Shown: positions 1 to 6,056 of the stretch, in pieces
Numbering within the stretch: position 1 is the stretch's first letter
Layout of the letters: each line of letters starts with the position of its first letter
NCBI GenBank assembly: GCA_035499415.1
Contig: DATJYV010000154.1
Location: forward strand, 1 to 6,056
Length of the DNA: 6,056 nucleotides
Direction of reading: 5' to 3'
Source: DATJYV01 sp035499415
GTDB lineage: Bacteria > Bacteroidota > Ignavibacteria > UBA10030
Made by a program: the position numbers and the translations under genes
Notes under the pieces: generated by a model
Databases searched by the model: none
What the model saw: the letters and a program-made list of their open reading frames with translations, nothing else
Told to the model about the DNA's origin: nothing

Positions 1-97
1 GAAGAAATAACGCCATACTCTTGCAAGTCCTCAGAGTTATCTGCGTCAGCGGTTCCGGTTTCGAAAACCCCCATTCGAAAGCGTTGAAAAGCACGAG

Positions 98-166
98 ATG
101 AGCATGTTCGAACAGTTGTTCCTGCCGCAGGAAATTCCCGTCTTCGAGGCGCCGGGAGCAAGATGA
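98..166 (+). other. possible 22-codon ORF or tail of an upstream gene, overlapping the adaptor start (ATGA)
   Basis: A short frame begins at ATG 98 (a second ATG is at 104) and ends at TGA 164-166. It would encode 22 residues starting MSMFEQLFLPQEIPVF. Its stop shares bases with the adaptor ATG at 163, the ATGA arrangement typical of translationally coupled genes. The frame is open back to base 11, but a TAA at 8-10 stops it from running off the left edge. It is therefore either a tiny leader peptide, a frameshifted end of an upstream gene (a TetR-type regulator or outer-membrane channel would be usual neighbours), or chance. Third positions from 98 onward are G/C-rich like the real genes, while those before 98 are less so. 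I do not recognise the peptide, and only a weak purine stretch precedes ATG 98. Confidence 0.25.
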
Positions 167-1215
167 AAATTTCCCTTCGTGTGATGATCCCGCTGGTGAT
201 CGGAGTTCTGTTTGTGGGAGGGTTCGTCTATCGCCTGACTTCCAACGACGCGGCACGCGAAGGACGACGGGCCAACCTTCCGCTGGTGAAAGTCGAGCTC
301 CCGCTGCGGGAAAAAGTCCTCGCGACGCTGAAATTCAGCGGCGATGTTGTCGCAGGCCAGCAGGCGCTCATCTACTCCAAAGTCACGGGAAATCTCGAGC
401 GCGAGCTCGTCAACATCGGGATGTACGTGCAGAAAAATCAGCTTCTCGCCAGCATCGACACGACCGAACTTTACCAGACGATGCAGCAGAACCTCGCGTC
501 ATACGAGAATGCACGGGTCACGTATCTGCGCGGCAAGGATCTGTTCGACCGTTCGTTACTCGCCAAACAGGACCTCGACAACCTTGAAGCGGCGATGAAG
601 GTTGCGAAGGCGAACTACGAGGTCGCCCAGACTCATTTAAGCTATGCGCGGATCACCGCCCCCTTTGCCGGTGTCATCACCAAGAGGTACCTCGACCAGG
701 GAGCGGTGGTGACGGTCAACAACACCAGCCTCTTCATGCTCATGGACATCGACCTGGTGAAAATCTCCATCAACGTCCAGGAAAAGGATGTGAACGCCGT
801 TCATATCGGGACCCCGGCCATTTTGACAGTCGATGCCTTTCCCGGCAAGGAATTTCACGGGGCGGTCTCCCGCTACGGGGATGCGCTCGACCTGAGCACT
901 CGCACGATGCCCGTGGAGCTGGATATTCCGAACCGGGATCATCTCCTGAAACCGGGAATGTTTGCCACGGTCGTCCTCGTCGTCGACACGCACCCGAACT
1001 CGCTGACGGTCGCAACGCAGGCGGTCATGCAGGACGATACCGGCTCATTTGTGTACTGCGTCCATAACAAACTCGCCCGGCGCCAGAGAGTCACGCTCGG
1101 CGTACCGGGTCCGCTCCGCACAGAAATCCTTTCCGGCGCCAACGATGGCGATTCCGTCATCACCATCGGCCAGCAACTGCTGAAGCCCGGCGGGGGTATC
1201 ACGGTTCAGCCGTAA
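163..1215 (+). CDS. RND efflux periplasmic adaptor subunit (HlyD/AcrA-type membrane fusion protein)
   Basis: This is the periplasmic adaptor that bridges an inner-membrane RND pump and an outer-membrane channel. Residues 8-23 form one hydrophobic anchor. No lipobox cysteine follows, so the protein is probably held by an uncleaved N-terminal helix rather than a lipid. The two halves of the lipoyl-like domain lie at about 64-100 and 162-195, the second with the family signature ARITAPFAGVITKRYLDQG. Between them, residues about 101-160 form a short alpha-helical hairpin of the length typical of RND partners. The beta-barrel is at about 198-275 and includes LLKPGMFATV, and the membrane-proximal domain runs from about 276 to 348. 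The 350-aa length is normal for the family. ATG 163 is the first usable start after the in-frame stop at 85-87, and GGGAG at 154-158 is a plausible ribosome site. The pump gene follows after 18 bases, so the two are co-transcribed. The substrate cannot be read from the sequence. Confidence 0.95.
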   Translation: MKISLRVMIPLVIGVLFVGGFVYRLTSNDAAREGRRANLPLVKVELPLREKVLATLKFSGDVVAGQQALIYSKVTGNLERELVNIGMYVQKNQLLASIDTTELYQTMQQNLASYENARVTYLRGKDLFDRSLLAKQDLDNLEAAMKVAKANYEVAQTHLSYARITAPFAGVITKRYLDQGAVVTVNNTSLFMLMDIDLVKISINVQEKDVNAVHIGTPAILTVDAFPGKEFHGAVSRYGDALDLSTRTMPVELDIPNRDHLLKPGMFATVVLVVDTHPNSLTVATQAVMQDDTGSFVYCVHNKLARRQRVTLGVPGPLRTEILSGANDGDSVITIGQQLLKPGGGITVQP

Positions 1216-1233
1216 GGCACTGCTCCGACCTGT

Positions 1234-4200
1234 ATGTGGCTTACTCGGCTCGCCCTCCGGTATCCCATTTCCACACTGCTGTTTGCTCTGACGATCCTCG
1301 TCCTGGGCGTCGTTTCGTTCCAACAGCTCCCCGTTGACCTTCTTCCCAACATTTCCATTCCGGTCGTCACCGTCGTAACATTTTATCCGGGGGCGGGCCC
1401 TCTTGACATGGAGCAGACCGTCACGGCTTTCATCGAACGCGCGGTCAGCTCGGTCAACGATGTCGATTATGTACAGTCGTCGACGAAGGAGGGAATCTCG
1501 TCCATACGGATCAATTTCAACTGGGAAGCGAACACCGACGTCGGGATGGTGGATGTTGTCCAGCGGGTCAACCGCATTATCAGCCAGCTTCCCGTTGGAA
1601 TCACACAACCGAGCGTCCTTCGATTCGACATCACAAACCTTCCGGTCTGCAACATCGCCGTTTCTGCGGACATGGACGAGAGGGATTTGTACGACCTCGC
1701 GTTCAACGTCATCGAGCCCCAGATCGAGCACCTCCAGGGGGTCGCCTCGGCCACGGTTCTTGGTGGACGGATTCGGGAAATTCACGTCACGCTCGACCGG
1801 AACCGCATCCAGGCGATGCAGCTCCCGGTGCAGACGGTCCTGAATGCCATCGCCAATGCGAACCTCATCATTCCCTCCGGCGACCTCAAAACAGGGAACT
1901 TCGATTACACGCTCAAGACCGAGAGCCGCTTTAACGTCGTCCAGCCGATGGAGGACATTGTCGTCAAGGCCGTGAATGGCGTGCCGATCCGGATTCGGGA
2001 CATCGGGACGGTGGAGGACAGTTATCAGGAACAGACGGAGATCATCCGGATCAACGGCAAGCCGGGATTGACGCTGCGCGTTCAAAAGCTCTCGAGCGCG
2101 AACACGGTCGATGTGGTCGATGCCGTTGTAAGGGCCATCCCCCGGCTCGTCGGTGTCCCCGAGTCCGTGAAGATGACCATCTCCTTCGACCAGTCGCTCT
2201 ACATCCGGCAGACAATCTCCGGCCTCCAGCGTGAGGCGTTGCTCGGTGCGACCCTGGCAATGATCATCATCCTCCTGTTCCTGCGAAACGTCCGCGGCAC
2301 GCTCATCATTCTCGTCGCGATTCCCCTCTCGATCCTTATCACGTTCATCTGGTTCCGGTTCGGCAATGTGACCCTCAACATCATGACGTTTGGCGGACTC
2401 GCATTGGCGGTCGGGCGCCTCGTGGACGATTCCATTGTCGAGCTGGAGGCGATCTCGCGCCATTACAACGAACGGGATCCGTCGAAGTCGAAGCTCCAGC
2501 AAACGCTCGACGCCGCGAAGGAAGTCGCCGCACCCATCTTTGTCTCGACCCTCACCACGGTCATCGTCTTCCTGCCGGTCGTCTTCCTGTCGGGCATCGC
2601 GAAACTCCTGTTCATTCCCTTGACGATCACCATCGCTGTCGCGCTGTTTGGGTCGTTCTTCGTTTCCCGGACGGTGACGCCGCTGATGTGCCTGCGATTC
2701 CTTCCGCCGGAAAAACACCTCGACACGAATTCGCAAAAGCTGTCCGACCGCATCCGGGTCGTCGCCCATAATACCCTTGAGGGAATCGACAATCGGTACG
2801 AATCGCTGCTTCGCTGGACGCTCGACCACCGGGGCCTGGTCATTCGTTGGATCGTCGGCGTTGCAGTCGTCTCCGTCGTGCTCGTCAAATTCATCGGGAC
2901 CGAGCTGTTCCCCGACCAGGACGAGGGACAGTTCACCGTGAATGTCAAGCTTGCGGTCGGTACCCGCTCCGAGGAAACCGACAAGGTCGTGCGCCAGATG
3001 GAAGCGATCATGCTCAAAAATATTCCGGAAATCCAGGCCATGATCACCGACATCGGCATTCCGCCGATCAGGAGCGGAAGTTACTCGAGCAGAAATCCGG
3101 GAAGTCATGCGGCCAACATCCAGGTTGCGCTCATTCCGCCGGACAAGCGAAAGAGGTCGCAAAACGAGATCGTCAACGATATCCGGCCGAAGCTTTCGCA
3201 CATACCCGGCGCCGCCGTCTTTATTTCGCCCGGGGGATTTCTGAGATTTCTGCTCAATTTCGGCTCGACCGCACCGATCGACGTGGAAGTCCGCGGCTAT
3301 GACCTCGAGACCGGATCCCGGCTCAGCAAGCAGATCGCGGGGATCGTGCAGTCGACCCCGGGAGCGGTCGACGTGCAGGTGAGCAGGGACGATAATCTCC
3401 CGGAGCTTCGGGTCCAGATCGACCGCGACAAGGCCGGAATCCTCGGCATCGATGTCGCGCAGGTGTCGAATACGATCAACACCTGCATCAGCGGGGCGGT
3501 CGCATCCCTCTTCACCGACCCGCGGACCGGAAATCAATACAACATTCTCGTCCGGCTCGGCCAAGACTACCGCTCGAATATCGATGACATCAGGAACATC
3601 GTCCTCTCGACGAGCGACCAGAAGCCGGTTTTGCTCGGGAACATCGCGACCGTGGAAAAATCTGCGTCCCCCGTGCAGATCGACCGCAAGCAGCAGCAGC
3701 GACTCGTCGAAGTGACGGCGAACGTCACGGGGCGCGACCTCGGAAGCGTCGCCAACGATATTCGAGAGAAGCTCCGGAACATCATCATTCCGCCCGGCTT
3801 CGAAATTCGAATGACCGGCAACGTGGAGCAACAGCAAAAAACATTCAGCGACCTGACGCTCGCATTCGCCCTCGCGATCATGCTCGTCTACGTCGTCATG
3901 GCTTCGCAGTTCCAGTCCCTCATCGACCCGTTCATCATCATGTTCACGGTCCCGCTCGGCGTCGTGGGTGTTTTCTGGGCGCTCTTTCTTACCAACACGA
4001 CGCTCTCGGTCACGTCGTTCCAGGGCGTCATCGTCATGGTGGGGATTGTCGTGAGCAACGGCATCCTCCTCGTCGATTACACGAATCACCTCCGCATGCG
4101 GGGCGTCGATCTCCGTGAGGCGGTGATTCGGGGAGGGCGAACGCGGTTGAAACCGATCCTCATGACCTCGCTCGCAACCGTGCTCGGCCTCATCCCGATG

Positions 4201-4386
4201 GCGATCGGCCTCGGCGGCGAATCGACGCAGGCACCGCTTGCCATCTCGGTCATCGGCGGACTGACGGTCTCGACGACCCTTACGCTCTTCTTCGTCCCAT
4301 CCCTCTACATCGTATTCGAAGAGAAGTTCAAGCGCGAGCTCAAAGCCGACACCGAGGATCATCCGGGCGTCGTTCCAGCGAAGTAA
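1234..4386 (+). CDS. RND-family efflux transporter permease (AcrB/HAE1-like inner-membrane pump)
   Basis: This proton-driven inner-membrane pump (expected trimer) passes substrates to an outer-membrane channel through the adaptor. At 1050 aa it is complete and of usual length. TM1 is at about 10-30, followed by the family motif LPVDLLPNISIPVVTV. A first periplasmic porter loop covers about 35-330, TM2-TM6 about 335-490, and TM7 about 533-553. A second periplasmic loop covers about 555-870, and TM8-TM12 about 872-1028. The TM4 proton-relay pair is present as D398-D399 in AVGRLVDDSIVELEA. R971 and T978 in TRLKPILMTSL match the AcrB relay residues. The position of AcrB Lys940 holds S941 (VGIVVSNGILLVDY), as in many AcrB relatives of the HAE1 type. 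Both halves show the internal duplication expected of RND pumps. ATG 1234 is the only start between the adaptor stop and the conserved N-terminus. The ribosome site is weak (AAGG at 1214-1217), so translation may depend on coupling to the adaptor. A drug, lipid or solvent exporter is likelier than a metal pump, since the CzcA-type signature residues are not evident, but the substrate is unknown. Confidence 0.96.
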   Translation: MWLTRLALRYPISTLLFALTILVLGVVSFQQLPVDLLPNISIPVVTVVTFYPGAGPLDMEQTVTAFIERAVSSVNDVDYVQSSTKEGISSIRINFNWEANTDVGMVDVVQRVNRIISQLPVGITQPSVLRFDITNLPVCNIAVSADMDERDLYDLAFNVIEPQIEHLQGVASATVLGGRIREIHVTLDRNRIQAMQLPVQTVLNAIANANLIIPSGDLKTGNFDYTLKTESRFNVVQPMEDIVVKAVNGVPIRIRDIGTVEDSYQEQTEIIRINGKPGLTLRVQKLSSANTVDVVDAVVRAIPRLVGVPESVKMTISFDQSLYIRQTISGLQREALLGATLAMIIILLFLRNVRGTLIILVAIPLSILITFIWFRFGNVTLNIMTFGGLALAVGRLVDDSIVELEAISRHYNERDPSKSKLQQTLDAAKEVAAPIFVSTLTTVIVFLPVVFLSGIAKLLFIPLTITIAVALFGSFFVSRTVTPLMCLRFLPPEKHLDTNSQKLSDRIRVVAHNTLEGIDNRYESLLRWTLDHRGLVIRWIVGVAVVSVVLVKFIGTELFPDQDEGQFTVNVKLAVGTRSEETDKVVRQMEAIMLKNIPEIQAMITDIGIPPIRSGSYSSRNPGSHAANIQVALIPPDKRKRSQNEIVNDIRPKLSHIPGAAVFISPGGFLRFLLNFGSTAPIDVEVRGYDLETGSRLSKQIAGIVQSTPGAVDVQVSRDDNLPELRVQIDRDKAGILGIDVAQVSNTINTCISGAVASLFTDPRTGNQYNILVRLGQDYRSNIDDIRNIVLSTSDQKPVLLGNIATVEKSASPVQIDRKQQQRLVEVTANVTGRDLGSVANDIREKLRNIIIPPGFEIRMTGNVEQQQKTFSDLTLAFALAIMLVYVVMASQFQSLIDPFIIMFTVPLGVVGVFWALFLTNTTLSVTSFQGVIVMVGIVVSNGILLVDYTNHLRMRGVDLREAVIRGGRTRLKPILMTSLATVLGLIPMAIGLGGESTQAPLAISVIGGLTVSTTLTLFFVPSLYIVFEEKFKRELKADTEDHPGVVPAK

Positions 4387-4721
4387 TCCCCGTTCTTCCG
4401 TTCACCGCTGTACTTTCCAATTCGCGAGTTCGGCCCCCCCAAGTTTCCTTGCGTGTGCGATACATCGCGTGGGTTCCCGGTACAGGCGCCCGGCGAGTGT
4501 CCCCGGTTCAACGAGCTCGAACGCACGAAGGAAGCGTCAAGCGGAATGTGCCTGCCCGTGCATCGACAAGGGGTTTCATCGTCCGACGTTCAGAGAGCCC
4601 GAAGCTCTTCCGGAGTGACGGTCGCCTGATAGCAGCACACTCCCGGCGCGTTTGATTTACCCCCGATGAGTTTCTATATTGGCTGGCGGTAATCCCTGTC
4701 ATTTCCTTTCTCGCAGAGACC
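4387..4721. other. 335-bp intergenic region without a credible gene
   Basis: This gap separates the pump gene from the carboxyltransferase gene. The short frames in it give arginine- and serine-rich peptides with no family resemblance, and none has a convincing start. I saw no tRNA-like cloverleaf. A small hairpin with stem AGAGC/GCTCT and loop CCGAA lies at 4594-4608. It lacks a following T-run, so it is not a standard intrinsic terminator. Weaker pairing (GCGA/TCGC) is at 4457-4468. The only strong signal is the promoter at its right end. Where the efflux transcript ends is not visible; a Rho-type or unrecognised terminator is possible. Confidence 0.7.
4652..4680 (+). promoter_or_regulatory. 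sigma70-like promoter for the acyl-CoA carboxylase beta gene
   Basis: A -35 box TTGATT (4652-4657; 4 of 6 to TTGACA) is separated by exactly 17 bases from a -10 box TATATT (4675-4680; 5 of 6 to TATAAT). Transcription would start near 4686-4688, giving a leader of about 35 bases before ATG 4722. The same site also fits the Bacteroidota pattern as I recall it: TTTG at 4651-4654, then 20 bases, then TATATTGG, one mismatch from TAnnTTTG. The AT-rich boxes stand out in GC-rich surroundings. No operator was recognised. Confidence 0.6.
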
Positions 4722-6056
4722 ATGGATAAAATCCGACATTTGCACGACTTGACGGCGAAAGCACTGGCCGGAGGGGGTGAGGAGCGCATCAAGGAGCAAC
4801 ACCGGAAGGGGAAGCTGACGGCGCGCGAGCGTCTCGAACTTTTGCTTGACCCCGGTTCGTTCGAGGAGACAGGGATGTTCGTTCAGCATCGATCGGGCGA
4901 TTTCGGGCTGGACAAACAGAAATACCCGGGCGACGGTGTGGTGACGGGATACGGAAAGATCAACGGCCGGCCCGTGGCGGTTTACAGTCAGGATTTCACG
5001 GTCTTTGGCGGGTCGCTCTCCGAAGCTCATTCGGAAAAAATATGCAAGGTGATGGATATGGCGATGAAGCTCGGAATCCCGATCGTCGGTCTGAATGACT
5101 CCGGCGGTGCGCGGATTCAGGAGGGGGTCGCCAGTCTCGGGGGATATGCAGATATTTTTCTGAGGAACACGCTCGCTTCCGGGGTCGTCCCCCAGATCTC
5201 GGCGATCCTGGGTCCCTGTGCCGGGGGGGCTGTTTATTCGCCGGCGATCACCGACTTTGTCTTCATGGTCAAAGGGACGAGCTACATGTTCGTGACGGGG
5301 CCGAATGTCGTGAAGACCGTGACGCACGAAGACGTGTCGTTTGAAGATCTCGGCGGGGCGGTGACGCACGCGACCAAGAGCGGCGTCGCGCATTTCCTCG
5401 CGGAGACCGAGTCGGACTGCATCGAACGGATCAAGCTTTTGCTCGGTTATTTGCCGCCGAATAATGTCGACGACCCTCCCGTTCAAACGGGGACGGATGA
5501 CCCGCGCCGCGCGGACGAGGCGCTCGATTCCATCGTCCCGGAAAATCCGAACAAGCCGTACGATATGAAGCATGTGGTCGGGAGAATCGTGGATACCGGG
5601 TCGTTCCTGGAGGTTCATGAGCTTTTTGCGCCGAACCTTCTTGTGGGGTTCGCGCGGGTCGCGGGGCGTCCCGTCGGGATCGTCGCGAATCAGCCCGCGG
5701 TGCTTGCCGGCGTACTGGACATCGATTCGTCCGTCAAGGGGGCGCGGTTCGTCCGGTTTTGCGATGCGTTCAATATTCCGCTCGTTGTGTTCGAGGACGT
5801 GCCCGGTTTTTTGCCGGGGACGGACCAGGAATGGCGGGGGATCATCAAGCATGGCGCAAAGCTTCTCTTCGCGTTTTGCGAGGCGACGGTGCCGAAGATC
5901 ACGGTGATCACACGAAAGGCGTACGGAGGGGCGTATGACGTCATGAACTCGAAGCATATCCGGGGCGACCTGAATTTTGCGTGGCCGACGGCGGAGATCG
6001 CCGTGATGGGGCCGAAGGGGGCGGCGGAGATTATTTTTCGGAAGGAGCTTGAGAAA
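4722..6056 (+). CDS. pccB: acyl-CoA carboxylase beta chain (propionyl-/methylmalonyl-CoA carboxyltransferase), 3' end outside the window
   Basis: This carboxyltransferase moves the carboxyl group between biotin (on a carrier domain or alpha subunit) and an acyl-CoA, most likely propionyl-CoA to methylmalonyl-CoA in the cytoplasm. The visible 445 codons are open to the last base; family members are about 510-525 aa, so roughly 70 residues are missing. Conserved blocks are KGKLTARERLELLLDPGSF (30-47), YSQDFTVFGGSLSEAHSEK (88-106), the N-terminal oxyanion-loop region DSGGARIQEGVASLGG (126-141) with GPCAGGAVYSPAITDF (164-179), and the C-terminal crotonase-like half with EDVPGFLPGTDQEW (358-371) and RKAYGGAYDVMNSK (398-411). 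D406 lies where the actinobacterial PccB specificity aspartate sits, favouring propionyl-CoA. A decarboxylase alpha chain (MmdA type) has the same fold and is not excluded, because no alpha or biotin-carrier gene is in view. ATG 4722 is the first in-frame ATG after the stop at 4653-4655. The ribosome site is weak. It follows its own promoter and is not in the efflux operon. Confidence 0.95.
   Translation, partial: MDKIRHLHDLTAKALAGGGEERIKEQHRKGKLTARERLELLLDPGSFEETGMFVQHRSGDFGLDKQKYPGDGVVTGYGKINGRPVAVYSQDFTVFGGSLSEAHSEKICKVMDMAMKLGIPIVGLNDSGGARIQEGVASLGGYADIFLRNTLASGVVPQISAILGPCAGGAVYSPAITDFVFMVKGTSYMFVTGPNVVKTVTHEDVSFEDLGGAVTHATKSGVAHFLAETESDCIERIKLLLGYLPPNNVDDPPVQTGTDDPRRADEALDSIVPENPNKPYDMKHVVGRIVDTGSFLEVHELFAPNLLVGFARVAGRPVGIVANQPAVLAGVLDIDSSVKGARFVRFCDAFNIPLVVFEDVPGFLPGTDQEWRGIIKHGAKLLFAFCEATVPKITVITRKAYGGAYDVMNSKHIRGDLNFAWPTAEIAVMGPKGAAEIIFRKELEK

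Noticed and set aside
1045..4362. 1105-codon open frame on the minus strand, opposite the pump gene
   Set aside because: Its codons lie exactly opposite the sense codons of the pump and of the adaptor tail. It stays open only because the sense genes avoid TTA, CTA and TCA in this stretch, as GC-rich genes do. The product is dominated by Asp, Arg and Glu with no domain pattern, whereas the sense strand encodes an unmistakable RND pump.
4434..4440. Run of seven C in the intergenic region as a regulatory switch
   Set aside because: It lies neither in a gene nor between promoter boxes, and nothing suggests a function.
4453..4525. tRNA-like GGTTCAA motif with flanking GTGCG/CGCAC
   Set aside because: The bases flanking the putative T-loop do not form a 5-bp T-stem, and no anticodon arm or acceptor stem can be drawn.
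4594..4608. Hairpin AGAGC-CCGAA-GCTCT as a transcription terminator
   Set aside because: The stem is only 5-6 bp, no T-run follows, and it lies about 200 bp from the pump stop, so a terminator call is not supported.
4449..4655. 68-codon plus-strand frame in the intergenic region
   Set aside because: It needs a TTG start without a ribosome site, the peptide is Arg/Ser-rich and unlike any family I know, and its stop lies inside the promoter's -35 box.
5223..5229. Run of seven G as a possible phase-variable tract in the carboxyltransferase gene
   Set aside because: It encodes part of the conserved AGGA oxyanion-loop motif, the frame is intact on both sides, and seven bases is short for slipped-strand switching. 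It is at most a place to suspect sequencing errors.
4674..5957. 427-codon open frame on the minus strand, opposite the carboxyltransferase gene
   Set aside because: It is in the same antisense codon register as the one above, for the same codon-bias reason. Its composition is Arg/Asp/His-rich, and the sense strand encodes a clear PccB-family protein.

Overview
The window carries three convincing genes, all on the + strand. Two form an RND-type efflux pair, and the third, cut off by the right edge, is a biotin-dependent acyl-CoA carboxylase beta chain (carboxyltransferase). The DNA is clearly GC-rich, with third codon positions dominated by C and G. A tripartite-type RND transporter with a periplasmic adaptor implies a Gram-negative (diderm) cell. 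The weak or absent Shine-Dalgarno sequences before two of the three starts, and a promoter that also resembles the Bacteroidota -33/-7 pattern, would suit a GC-rich member of the Bacteroidota/Ignavibacteriota side of the tree. This placement is a low-confidence inference, and Acidobacteriota or other phyla with similar pumps cannot be excluded.

Layout. Bases 1-162 hold no identifiable gene. A short reading frame runs through this stretch and ends in an ATGA overlap with the first gene, so there may be a coupled small ORF or the tail of an upstream gene. Bases 163-1215 encode a membrane-anchored periplasmic adaptor (HlyD/AcrA family, 350 aa). Eighteen bases later, 1234-4386 encodes the inner-membrane RND pump (1050 aa, complete). 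The two are surely one transcriptional unit. A 335-bp gap (4387-4721) follows, with no credible gene and no recognisable strong terminator. At its right end is a good sigma70-like promoter (TTGATT-17-TATATT). This drives the carboxyltransferase gene, which starts at 4722 and is still open at base 6056, with about 70 codons missing.

How the genes work together. The adaptor and pump should form the inner-membrane and periplasmic parts of a proton-driven efflux complex. The outer-membrane channel (TolC type) is not in the window and may lie just upstream or elsewhere. The carboxyltransferase is a metabolic enzyme (propionyl-CoA to methylmalonyl-CoA or a related reaction) with its own promoter, and nothing seen links it to efflux. 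Overall this is an ordinary housekeeping/efflux region. I found no evidence of a new biological system, only a few details worth a second look.
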